Source of the DNA: Deltaproteobacteria bacterium
GTDB taxonomy: Bacteria; Desulfobacterota; DSM-4660; Desulfatiglandales; B25-G16
Assembly (NCBI GenBank): GCA_003646875.1
Contig: QMLT01000009.1
Location: 1 to 16,525 of the forward strand
Length of the DNA stretch: 16,525 bases
Direction of reading: 5' to 3'
Position numbers and translations under genes: made by a program. Shown in pieces: positions 1 to 6,887 of the stretch; the first letter of the stretch is position 1; each line of letters begins with the position of its first letter. Below the pieces are notes generated by a model. It had not been told where the DNA came from. It made no database searches and was given only the letters and a program-made list of their open reading frames with translations.

Positions 1-708
1 GTAAAAATCATCACAGCGGCCCTGTTTTCCCTTGTGGTGGCCCTTACCTATGAATTGACCATCCTTTTTGTGTCCGCAGTTTCGGCCCTGGCGATCCTGG
101 TCGCAGCCAGACTGCCCCTGAAGAAGGTGTTCTGGCGCTTGATTATGGTAAATGGATTCATACTGGTATTATGGTTATTTCTCCCATTCACCACACCGGG
201 CAAAACCCTCTTTACCTTATTCGGGCTTGAGGTCTCCAAGGAGGGTGTTAACTATGCCGCGTTGATTACCATAAAATCGAACACCATTGTCATAGCCTGC
301 ATAGCGCTTCTTTCCACGTGCTCGGTATTTAAGCTGGTACACGCCCTGCATTACCTGTATGTGCCGGACAAGCTTGTCCATATATTTTTCTTCTCTTATA
401 GATACATACACGTCATAAATCTTGAATATGTCAGGCTAACCAATGCCATGAAGGTTCGTTGTTTTATACCCAGGAACAATCTGCACACCTATAAGAGCTT
501 TGCCTATCTCATAGGGATGCTTATCCTTAAAAGCTATGAACGATCAAGGCGAGTTTATAACGCTATGCTCTGCCGTGGATTCAAGGGAAAGTTCTATATC
601 CTTGAACCCTATGAATTTCATGCATCGGATTGGCTTTTTGGGATTATTTCCTTGTTATTCATCGCCGGGCTGGTGGTAATACAATGGATACCAACAAAAT
701 TATTATAA
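1..708 (+). CDS. cbiQ: CbiQ, membrane (T) component of the cobalt ECF transporter, 5' partial
   Basis: Transmembrane T component of an energy-coupling cobalt importer (CbiMNQO type). It sits in the inner membrane and couples the ATPase CbiO to the substrate-binding CbiM. The frame is open to base 1 and residues just inside the edge (VKIITAALFSLVVAL) match the usual CbiQ N-terminal region, so the true start lies upstream; a GTG at 34 is only an internal codon. Several hydrophobic segments are visible. Family coupling motifs (Ala-x-x-x-Arg-Gly) appear twice: AMLCRGF near bases 562-582 is normal, whereas the first, AMKVRCF near bases 445-465, has Cys (TGT at 460-462) where Gly is usual. The 3' end overlaps cbiO by 25 bases, indicating translational coupling. 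cbiM and cbiN would be expected upstream, outside the window. Family call is firm; the effect of the Gly-to-Cys change is inference. Confidence 0.9.
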   Translation, partial: VKIITAALFSLVVALTYELTILFVSAVSALAILVAARLPLKKVFWRLIMVNGFILVLWLFLPFTTPGKTLFTLFGLEVSKEGVNYAALITIKSNTIVIACIALLSTCSVFKLVHALHYLYVPDKLVHIFFFSYRYIHVINLEYVRLTNAMKVRCFIPRNNLHTYKSFAYLIGMLILKSYERSRRVYNAMLCRGFKGKFYILEPYEFHASDWLFGIISLLFIAGLVVIQWIPTKLL

Positions 709-1342
709 AACTTGAGGGAATAAGCTTCGCCTATATAGGGAGATCCATGCTCTTTGATCAGTTTGGTTTTGAGTTCAGGCAAAAAGGGGACAGGATTGGC
801 CTTATAGGGCCAAACGGAAGCGGGAAGACCACACTCTTTCACATCATGATAGGGCTTCTCAAGCCTATGCGGGGCAGTGTCACGGCCTTTGGAAAAACAA
901 GGACTATGGAGATCGATTTTCGAGAAATGCGCAAAAAGATTGGACTCCTTTTCCAGGATGCAGATGACCAGCTCTTCTCTCCCACCGTAGCCGAAGATAT
1001 AGCTTTCGGTCCCCTCAATCTGGGCAAATCCCACGATGAAGTCCATGAAATTGTTGAACATACCCTGGAGATTCTCGGATTGAAAGGTTTTGAAAACCGG
1101 GTGACATATAATCTCTCCGGTGGAGAAAAAGGTTGGTTTCGCTGGCAACCGTATTGGCAATGAGACCTAAAGCCCTACTATTGGATGAACCCACCACAGG
1201 GCCTGATGAAGACGTCACCAAAAAAATCATCCAAGTCTTGAACGACCTGGATCTATCCTTTGTGGGAGTATCATACGATAAAGATTTTCTAAATGAAACA
1301 ACCCAGAAGATGTGTAAATTAGATGAGGGCAAGATAAGATAG
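684..1342 (+). pseudogene. cbiO: CbiO, ATPase of the cobalt ECF transporter, interrupted by a one-base frameshift
   Basis: ABC-type ATPase that would power cobalt uptake with CbiQ. Frame 1 (684 to about 1130) starts at an ATG inside the end of cbiQ and shows a normal Walker A (GLIGPNGSGKTT), Q-loop (LLFQDADDQLFSPTVAEDI) and ABC signature (LSGGEK). Right after the signature, at a run of five A (1126-1130), the frame goes wrong and stops at 1163. The rest continues in the -1 frame from about 1131: LVSLATVLAMRP, Walker B LLLDEPTTG, ending at the TAG at 1340-1342. One extra A (GAA AAA AGG TTG) would restore a continuous protein of about 219 residues. Two further oddities lie after the break: the D-loop reads GPDED rather than the usual GLDP, and the switch (H-loop) histidine is Tyr (VSYDKDF, codon TAC at 1274-1276). 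It is either a decaying gene or a sequencing/assembly indel; programmed slippage is less likely because no canonical heptamer is in frame. Confidence 0.85.
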
Positions 1343-1398
1343 TTATAGGGAGTAATTTTTCTGCCATAAAATATTAGGAAGAACCAAAAACATGATAT

Positions 1399-1409
1399 AG
1401 GAGATTGTT
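1399..1409 (+). promoter_or_regulatory. Shine-Dalgarno site of cbiK
   Basis: AGGAG at 1399-1403 lies six bases before the ATG at 1410 and supports that start. It is one of the clearest ribosome binding sites in the window. The 67-bp gap between cbiO and cbiK shows no obvious terminator, so cbiK may be cotranscribed with cbiQO. Confidence 0.75.
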
Positions 1410-2261
1410 ATGCACATCAAAAGGTTTAGACAACGGAAAAAGCTTAAAGAGATTCCGGCTATTGTTCTTACTGCCTTCGGTACCACGCAAAGAGGCAAGG
1501 CTGTATATCAACTACTCGACAGTTTAGTGCATAGTGAATTCAAAGATTACGAGGTTTCATGGGCATATACCTCGGAGATAATCCGGGAAAAAACAGGTAA
1601 GGCAGGCATCTTGCAAACCCTTGCATCCCTTGAAGAGCGAGGTTTTACCAAGGTTGTTGTTCAGCCGCTTCTGATCTTTCCGGGAACTGAATATGATATC
1701 CTTACAGATACGTGCCAGGCCTTTCCCTCTCTCAAGGTTCTGGTAGGAGAAAGTCTCTTACACCGATGGCATTTTGTAGAACAGGTACTGGATGTTATCT
1801 CAAAAGATTTTATCTCTCCTGAAGGAGGGATAAACTTACTCGTTGCACACGGCATACCACTGTCTAACGATTCTGCAAATATTGTTTACTTGGGGCTTGA
1901 TCACCTCCTCTCCAGGAGATTTAGCAACGTTTCTTTTTGTTCGGTTGAAGGGATCCCTGACAGCGAAGGTGTATTTAGAAGAATTCAAGGGAATTTCTCT
2001 TCCCCTCATTCAGGCAAAATCAAGTTAAGATCCCGCATTATACCGTTTATGTATGTTACAGGACTTCATGTTGAACAGGACCTTTTGGGGGAACAGGCCA
2101 GCTATAAAAGGCGTTTAGAAGAAATCGGATTTACCGTGGAATGTTTGACCGTTGAGTATCAAGGGGAACGGTTTTATAAAGGACTCGGTTTTTATGAAGA
2201 AATAAGGGAATTTTTTCTCGATAGGATAAGGCGTTCTTTGGATATTATAAGATTTTGTTAA
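1410..2261 (+). CDS. cbiK: Sirohydrochlorin cobaltochelatase, CbiK type
   Basis: Inserts Co2+ into sirohydrochlorin (precorrin-2 oxidised form) to give cobalt-sirohydrochlorin, the committed step of the anaerobic cobalamin route. The 283-residue length and two-domain chelatase fold pattern fit CbiK rather than the short CbiX. The N-terminal AFGTTQRGK (22-30) resembles the family's SFGTS start. His147 in LVAHG and His220 in FMYVTGLH align with the two metal-binding histidines of CbiK, and Glu180 in SVEG with the conserved acidic residue. There is no signal peptide, unlike the periplasmic CbiK forms of some Desulfovibrio, so it should be cytoplasmic. It stands apart from the other cbi genes and converges on cbiL. 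Its 3' end and stop codon are part of a hairpin-forming inverted repeat. Specificity for cobalt over iron or nickel is inferred from context. Confidence 0.9.
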   Translation: MHIKRFRQRKKLKEIPAIVLTAFGTTQRGKAVYQLLDSLVHSEFKDYEVSWAYTSEIIREKTGKAGILQTLASLEERGFTKVVVQPLLIFPGTEYDILTDTCQAFPSLKVLVGESLLHRWHFVEQVLDVISKDFISPEGGINLLVAHGIPLSNDSANIVYLGLDHLLSRRFSNVSFCSVEGIPDSEGVFRRIQGNFSSPHSGKIKLRSRIIPFMYVTGLHVEQDLLGEQASYKRRLEEIGFTVECLTVEYQGERFYKGLGFYEEIREFFLDRIRRSLDIIRFC

Positions 2262-2269
2262 TATCCAAA
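2237..2269. repeat. Inverted repeat over the cbiK stop codon, possible termination hairpin
   Basis: Arms 2237-2246 (TTTGGATATT) and 2260-2269 (AATATCCAAA) are perfectly complementary, with one further A-T pair inside, enclosing an 11-base loop. The structure includes the cbiK TAA at 2259-2261. There is no T-run on either strand, so it is not a standard intrinsic terminator, but it sits at the junction of two convergent transcription units, where a 3' end structure would be expected. Confidence 0.5.
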
Positions 2270-2284
2270 AGCTCAAATATGCGT

Positions 2285-2312
2285 GTCTTGGTCATCTATG
2301 GGACTCGAACCA
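2285..2312 (-). other. tRNA T-arm/3'-end-like remnant downstream of cbiL
   Basis: Read on the minus strand, the bases just after the cbiL stop contain GGTTCGAGTCCC (complement of 2299-2310), a consensus tRNA T-loop sequence, followed by ATAGATGACCA, which includes a 3'-terminal ACCA. No D-arm or complete tRNA body exists, since the upstream bases encode the CbiL C-terminus, and the T-stem is one pair short. It could be a remnant left by an integration or rearrangement at a tRNA end, or chance. Confidence 0.3.
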
Positions 2313-3023
2313 TTAATCTTTCTTTCTTATTAGAAGAATTGATAGATATGGCGGAATTTTATCTGTATTCTTTTTAAGGTCATGGACGATTTCCTCCCCA
2401 TCCAGACCGGAGTGTGATACGAGGATAGCTTTTGAGGTAAGGTTCAACTCGTCCAGGGTGCGTATGATTTCCTTGTAATGGTGGTATACCTTAACCATAA
2501 TAATATTGTCCGAATGATCGATGATGTCTTTTAGTTTTTTGGCTCCAGGTGCACCTGAAACAATGGTTAGAGATTCATCTCCCTCGACCAACACCTGGCC
2601 AACGGATGCGGATGCGGCCTGATAAGAGGTTATTCCTGGAATGATCTTGATGCGAATATCAGGATCTTTCTCCTTTATTGTCCTCATTAGATATCCAAAG
2701 GTGCTGTAGGTCATGGGGTCGCCCAGTGTTATGCAGGCCACATCCAGTCCTTTTGTGACGGAATCTATAACCTTTCTTGCGTTTTCCTCCCAGGCAATGG
2801 ATAGCTTATCCTTGTTATAGGTCATGGGGAAACCCAGGAGGACAATAGGTGTTTCTTTTTTCAGATGGGAGGACACGATATCCGCTGCCAGGGAATAGGC
2901 GTTCTTTGTTGATGTAGCTGAAAATATGACTGCTACATTATTAAGAACCCGCACTGCCTTTACCGTAATGAGATCCGGATCTCCCGGCCCTACACCTATT
3001 CCATATAGAGTTCCCTTTTTCAT
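2313..3023 (-). CDS. cbiL: Cobalt-factor II (precorrin-2) C20-methyltransferase
   Basis: SAM-dependent tetrapyrrole methylase that adds the C20 methyl to cobalt-factor II, giving cobalt-factor III. The start is ATG at 3023-3021 because MKKGTLYGIGVGPGDPDL is the classic CbiL N-terminus; a longer frame upstream (to 3077) only reads through the end of cbiH. The product is about 236 residues, normal for the family. Visible motifs are GVGPGDP (10-16, first glycine-rich loop), ITLGDPMTYSTFG (98-110) and PGITSYQAASA (129-139), all typical of the SAM/substrate cleft of this superfamily. It is the last gene of the minus-strand operon and overlaps cbiH by 83 bases. AAGGG about ten bases upstream may serve as ribosome binding site. 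CbiL is preferred over CbiF and CbiH because of the start and the DPMTYST motif. Confidence 0.93.
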   Translation of the reverse strand: MKKGTLYGIGVGPGDPDLITVKAVRVLNNVAVIFSATSTKNAYSLAADIVSSHLKKETPIVLLGFPMTYNKDKLSIAWEENARKVIDSVTKGLDVACITLGDPMTYSTFGYLMRTIKEKDPDIRIKIIPGITSYQAASASVGQVLVEGDESLTIVSGAPGAKKLKDIIDHSDNIIMVKVYHHYKEIIRTLDELNLTSKAILVSHSGLDGEEIVHDLKKNTDKIPPYLSILLIRKKD

Positions 3024-3876
3024 TAGAGACTTTCCCTTCACGTTTATATTTTTCCATGTAACCCCTGGGAGTGACAATCTTTCCCCCTACTATCTTTGTC
3101 CGAGAATTGCCTATAATAACTATAGAAAGCATATCCACTAAGGATTCATCCAAATTGTCCAGTGTGGTTATATGGATTGATTGTCCTTCCCTCATGGCAT
3201 TTCTTACAATACCCACAGGGGTATACTTACTGCGATATTTCAGAATCAGGTCTCTTATCCGGCCCAGTTGCCAGTTCCTCTTTTGAGATTTAGGATTGTA
3301 GATTACCAGGACAAAATCGGCCCTGGCAGTAGCTTTCACTCTGGATTGTATTACCTCCCACGGTGTCATGAGGTCGCTCAGACTGATAACGGCGAAATCG
3401 TGCATTAAAGGTGCCCCAAGTAAGGCGCTAGCTGCTGCCAGCGCAGGTATGCCGGGAATTATCTCAAGGTCGATTTTATCAAGGGTCTTTCTTTTGGACA
3501 ATATTTCCAGGACCAGCCCGGCCATTCCATAAATACCTGCATCACCACTGCTAATAATGGCTGTATCCTTCCCATCAATTGCCATATCTATTGCAAACTG
3601 GCTTCGCTGGATCTCTTGCGTCATCCCAGTGGAGATCGTTTCCTTTCCTTTCAAAAGAACAGGTTCGATGAGCTCCATATAGGTTCTATAACCCACTATA
3701 ACTTCTGCCTTCATCAGAGCATTTCTGGCCCTGGGAGTGAGATAATCTGAATTTCCAGGACCGAGACTGACGATTGTCAGCTTTCCAGGGCTATTGCCAC
3801 CGTTACATTTCTGTTCTTTGTCTTGGGGACGAGAAGTCTGTCTGTCCCGGCTTTGAGCAGGGCTGTTGCCTCGCAT
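2941..3876 (-). CDS. cbiH: Cobalt-factor III (precorrin-3B) C17-methyltransferase, ring contraction
   Basis: Methylates C17 and contracts the macrocycle to give cobalt-precorrin-4. The core runs from about residue 33 to 277: SLGPGN (37-42), SSGDAGIYGMAG (109-120), PGIPALAAASALLGAPL, ISLSDLMTPW (164-173) and YNPKSQKR (193-200) are hallmark CbiH/CobJ motifs. At 311 residues it is about 60 longer than the usual 240-250. The first 32 residues overlap the end of cbiG in another frame, and about 34 residues at the C-terminus overlap cbiL. The ATG at 3876 is the only in-frame ATG before the core and has AGGAG ten bases upstream, but that AGGAG also encodes a conserved CbiG segment. A CTG at 3780-3778 overlapping the cbiG stop is an alternative start at the expected place. 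Function is firm; both ends are uncertain. Confidence 0.9.
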   Translation of the reverse strand: MRGNSPAQSRDRQTSRPQDKEQKCNGGNSPGKLTIVSLGPGNSDYLTPRARNALMKAEVIVGYRTYMELIEPVLLKGKETISTGMTQEIQRSQFAIDMAIDGKDTAIISSGDAGIYGMAGLVLEILSKRKTLDKIDLEIIPGIPALAAASALLGAPLMHDFAVISLSDLMTPWEVIQSRVKATARADFVLVIYNPKSQKRNWQLGRIRDLILKYRSKYTPVGIVRNAMREGQSIHITTLDNLDESLVDMLSIVIIGNSRTKIVGGKIVTPRGYMEKYKREGKVSNEKGNSIWNRCRAGRSGSHYGKGSAGS

Positions 3877-4811
3877 ACGCTTGAAACTCCTATGTATTTT
3901 TTTACTGTGCCTGACGGATTGGGAACCTCAATGGAATCAAGATCTGAGGCGCTAAACGTAATCAATGGCGCGCCAAACTCCCTGGCCGCATCAAGAAGGC
4001 CTTTCTCATGCTTTTTGGCCTCAATAGTTGTGAGGCACTTTAGGCTTTTCAGGGAAAGGGAGTTTCTGTTGAACGTGTCGGTAATAAAACCAATAATTTC
4101 CTGAAAGGGTGTGCCCCGATTACAGCCGATTCCTGCGATCAGGCACCTGGGATGAAGAACAAGCTCTTTTAGCCCAGGTTTTTTCCTCCCCCATGTCACC
4201 CATACCCCAGGATATCCCATTGACCAGTTTTCCTCTTTTTCTACCCATTCAATAGTAAGGTTATCCACATCCTGAGTTTTTAGCCCCAATCTATCCTCGG
4301 GGTCAAAAATCTGTATGGGATCGCCTGCCAGAATTGCCCCATTAATCCATTTTACTGCCTCTATGTTTGCTATAGACATGTTCCTTTTCTGGGCCAGAAT
4401 ATCTATAGAGAGGACTCCGGCCGTATCAGTGCCTGTTGTGATAACGGCCTTACCACCGGTTAGTCCAGCTACCTCCCTTGCCAGTTCATTGGCACCTCCC
4501 AGGTGCCCTGAAAGAAGGCTGATTACAAAGTCACCCTGCTGATCAAGAACTACAACAGCCGGATCCTGATCCTTGGATGTTAAATGGGGAGCAATAGCCC
4601 GGACAACGATCCCAGTGGCAGCTATGAAGATTTGTCTGGGATAGTGTGAAAATTGATTAGCTATTACATCCATGAGGCTGTCAAAGGGGATGCCTCCAAA
4701 AGATTTTGAAAGATGTGCAGGCAAAAAGAGTTCGCTTTGTAGTTGATCTGCTAAGTGTCTACCAAGACGAGCGCCTTGATTTGTCAGGGCATATATGGCT
4801 GTTTCTTTCAT
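3777..4811 (-). CDS. cbiG: Cobalt-precorrin-5A hydrolase
   Basis: Opens the delta-lactone of cobalt-precorrin-5A and releases acetaldehyde (C20), a step specific to the anaerobic pathway. The 344 residues show an N-terminal CbiG domain with FIAATGIVVRAIAPHL (62-77), the segment DPAVVVLD..G..VISLLSGHLGGANELA (83-111) and ITTGTDTAG (124-132). A variable middle follows, then a C-terminal domain from about 217 with AGIGCNRGTP and near the end GVSSVCEATALLKAG, both family features. The start at 4811 fits the family N-terminus (IYALTNQG), but no Shine-Dalgarno is visible: the gene follows a 57-bp, very A+T-rich spacer, the only real gap in the operon. The last 100 bases overlap the annotated cbiH frame. 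Confidence 0.93.
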   Translation of the reverse strand: MKETAIYALTNQGARLGRHLADQLQSELFLPAHLSKSFGGIPFDSLMDVIANQFSHYPRQIFIAATGIVVRAIAPHLTSKDQDPAVVVLDQQGDFVISLLSGHLGGANELAREVAGLTGGKAVITTGTDTAGVLSIDILAQKRNMSIANIEAVKWINGAILAGDPIQIFDPEDRLGLKTQDVDNLTIEWVEKEENWSMGYPGVWVTWGRKKPGLKELVLHPRCLIAGIGCNRGTPFQEIIGFITDTFNRNSLSLKSLKCLTTIEAKKHEKGLLDAAREFGAPLITFSASDLDSIEVPNPSGTVKKYIGVSSVCEATALLKAGTDRLLVPKTKNRNVTVAIALES

Positions 4812-4868
4812 TTGAAAATTAGCAATTTAAAATTTAAAATTGATAATTGATAATTTTTCATTGATTGC
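4812..4868. repeat. A+T-rich spacer with short tandem repeats between cbiF and cbiG
   Basis: This 57-bp gap interrupts an otherwise overlapping operon. It contains AATTTAAAATTTAAAAT and two adjacent copies of ATTGATA (4839-4852). It continues directly into two tandem copies of CCTTCGTG (4876-4883, 4884-4891) that lie inside the cbiF 3' end. The composition differs sharply from the flanking genes. It looks like an inserted intergenic repeat; no promoter is convincing. Confidence 0.5.
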
Positions 4869-5663
4869 TTAATACCCTTCGTGCCTTCGTGTGTTGGTGG
4901 CTGACCTATAGGAATGGGTAAATTTCTGGCTGTAAAGCCTGGAAAAGGTTGGCTCATCCTTTTGCCCGGGAAGGATCAAAAAAATGGCCTGTCTACGAAT
5001 TCCCACCCCTCTGACAACTTCAGAAAGATCAGAGATAGTTGTGGGAATAATAACCTCATCTGGCCATCCAACCTTATATCCCACCACAACCGGTGTATCA
5101 GAGGGATAGCCGCCAGCTAAAAGTTCTTTAACTATTCCTTCCGGATTAGATGCAGATAGATAAATGGCAAGGGATGCGTTATGCGTGGCCAGCTCCCGCA
5201 ATCGCTCCCTATCCGGGACAGGGGTATTGCCTGAAAGCCGGGTGAGGATTAGTGTCTGTGTCTTCTCTGGTAGAGTGAAAGAAATCTTTGCGGCCGCTGC
5301 AACTGCAAAGGACACTGTAACACCAGGGATAATTTTATAATCTATTCCCTCCTTATCCAGGAGCGCCATCTGCTCCTTGATTGCGCCATAAAGTGATGGA
5401 TCACCAGTATGAATCCGGGCAACAATTCCACCAGATTTTACTGTCTCAAGGATAAGGGAATGGGTTTGTTCAAGTGTCATGGAAGAGGAGTCCAACACCC
5501 TTGCATCTTTCCTGGCACAGGCTATCACATCTAAGGGCACAAGGGACCCCGCGTAGAGGACAAGATCGGCCTTTTTTATACATTTTTGTCCCTTGATTGT
5601 CATCAATTCCGGGTCTCCAGGACCTGCTCCGATAAAATAGACCTGACATTTTTCCTTTTCCAT
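4869..5663 (-). CDS. cbiF: Cobalt-precorrin-4 C11-methyltransferase
   Basis: SAM-dependent methylase that forms cobalt-precorrin-5A by methylating C11; its product is the CbiG substrate, and cbiG is the next gene. Motifs: YFIGAGPGDPEL (9-20), YAGSLVP (37-43), RIHTGDPSLYGAI (83-95), PGVTVSFAVAAAA (113-125) and TRLSGNTPVP (141-150), all specific to CbiF/CobM. The conserved C-terminal element LYSQKFTHSYR is present, then come 11 extra residues (SATNTRRHEGY) encoded by a tandem repeat of CCTTCGTG on the plus strand, so the native stop has apparently been replaced. The start at 5663 has AAGGA seven bases upstream. Only three bases separate it from the cbiET stop. Confidence 0.94.
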   Translation of the reverse strand: MEKEKCQVYFIGAGPGDPELMTIKGQKCIKKADLVLYAGSLVPLDVIACARKDARVLDSSSMTLEQTHSLILETVKSGGIVARIHTGDPSLYGAIKEQMALLDKEGIDYKIIPGVTVSFAVAAAAKISFTLPEKTQTLILTRLSGNTPVPDRERLRELATHNASLAIYLSASNPEGIVKELLAGGYPSDTPVVVGYKVGWPDEVIIPTTISDLSEVVRGVGIRRQAIFLILPGQKDEPTFSRLYSQKFTHSYRSATNTRRHEGY

Positions 5664-5666
5664 TAA

Positions 5667-6887
5667 CTAATCCTTTTTAGGTTTTGTGGCGCTCAAAACA
5701 TATACCGGGTTCAGGGCCTTGAGGCGCTGATCCCCTGCCAGGCTCCTGGATCTTGAAATCTGGATCTGGCTCATTGAAACGGGCCACCTCAAATCCATGA
5801 GATAATTCCTGGAACGGCTCAGTGATCCCATAAGCACAAGATGAAGCGCCAACCTTCCTCCTGGCCTCAGTCGTCTGGTCGCTATCTCAAGAACTCTTGT
5901 ATCCTTACCAGTACCGCCACCTATAAATACCCTATCCGGCTCTGGAAGGCGCTCAAGGCATTCAGGCATCTCTCCGGATATTACCTCTACGATATAGGCT
6001 CCTGTTCTTCTGATGTTCTGCCGGATTAGCTCAACCCTTGCCGGGTTCCTTTCTACTGCAAACACGATCCCATCATGAGCCAGAACAGATGCCTCAATTG
6101 CCACTGATCCGCAACCGGCTCCAAGATCCCAGACGGTATGGTTCGGTTGTATCTCGAGGACAGAAAGACCTACTGCCCTGATCTCTCTTTTGGTGATTAG
6201 TCCTTTCTGGCGCAGGTAAAGATTATCTTCAAGACCAAGATGGAGAGGGATTTCTGGAGATTTATGCCGTTCCAGAAGTATAAAATTAAGATGAGAAAAT
6301 GTTTTCTTTGCTGCCTCATTAAGCTCAAAATGCCTGATTCGTTCTCCCTCTTGCCCCAGATTCTCGAAAACCCACATAGTGAATGTATCCACACCCCTCT
6401 GTAGCAATTCATCAGCCACCCGAGCAGGATTAAAACGTTCGTCTGTATAGACCGCCACCCAATCATTTGAAACCAGGGCTCTCAAAAGGTGCCAGAGATC
6501 ATCTCTTCCATGAAGGGACACGGTTTGGATGGCGTCCCATGGGATCTTTAGCCTGGCAGCCGCTACCTGTAGGGTTGTCACATTGGGGTAGAGAATTACC
6601 CTTTCAGCTCCCAAGGATTCTATTAGATGTTTTCCAATCCCGAAAAATCCGGGGTCTCCGTCTGCAAGAACTACTACTTGCTTATCTGAAAGGGCTTCCT
6701 TCTTTATCCTTGTTATCATGCCGGATAGGGGACTCTTAATAGGGATCTTTTCGGCCGGGTGATCCTTGAACACATCAAGAAGCCTCTCTCCTCCCACAAG
6801 AAACTCAGCCTCCTTAATGACTTGAGAGGTACTTAAAGGAAGATCTATGTGGTTTAGCCCCAATCCCACTACATGAACCTGTTTCAT
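5667..6887 (-). CDS. cbiET: CbiET fusion: cobalt-precorrin-7 C5-methyltransferase / cobalt-precorrin-6B C15-methyltransferase (decarboxylating)
   Basis: A bifunctional enzyme equivalent to aerobic CobL. Residues 1 to about 210 form the CbiE methylase (VVGLGLNHIDLPLS near the start, LADGDPGFFGIG at 74-85). Residues about 217 to 400 form CbiT, a class I Rossmann methyltransferase with GLITKREIRAVGLS (229-242), the SAM-binding motif VWDLGAGCGSVAIEAS (252-267) and VFIGGGTG further on. CbiT methylates C15 and decarboxylates the C12 acetate; CbiE methylates C5. The 406-residue length is normal for the fusion. The start codon overlaps the cbiD stop (ATGA at 6887-6884), so the two are translationally coupled. 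The order cbiD-cbiET-cbiF is common in anaerobic clusters. Confidence 0.95.
   Translation of the reverse strand: MKQVHVVGLGLNHIDLPLSTSQVIKEAEFLVGGERLLDVFKDHPAEKIPIKSPLSGMITRIKKEALSDKQVVVLADGDPGFFGIGKHLIESLGAERVILYPNVTTLQVAAARLKIPWDAIQTVSLHGRDDLWHLLRALVSNDWVAVYTDERFNPARVADELLQRGVDTFTMWVFENLGQEGERIRHFELNEAAKKTFSHLNFILLERHKSPEIPLHLGLEDNLYLRQKGLITKREIRAVGLSVLEIQPNHTVWDLGAGCGSVAIEASVLAHDGIVFAVERNPARVELIRQNIRRTGAYIVEVISGEMPECLERLPEPDRVFIGGGTGKDTRVLEIATRRLRPGGRLALHLVLMGSLSRSRNYLMDLRWPVSMSQIQISRSRSLAGDQRLKALNPVYVLSATKPKKD

Noticed and set aside
1120..1145. Programmed -1 ribosomal frameshift in cbiO
   Set aside because: A slip at the A-run would yield the right protein, but the frame-0 codons GGA GAA AAA do not form a canonical X-XXY-YYZ heptamer and five A is short for transcriptional slippage. 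Decay or sequence error is simpler.
2285..2365. Complete tRNA gene on the minus strand
   Set aside because: Only the T-arm and ACCA are recognisable; the rest encodes the CbiL C-terminus, no D-arm exists and the span is too short.
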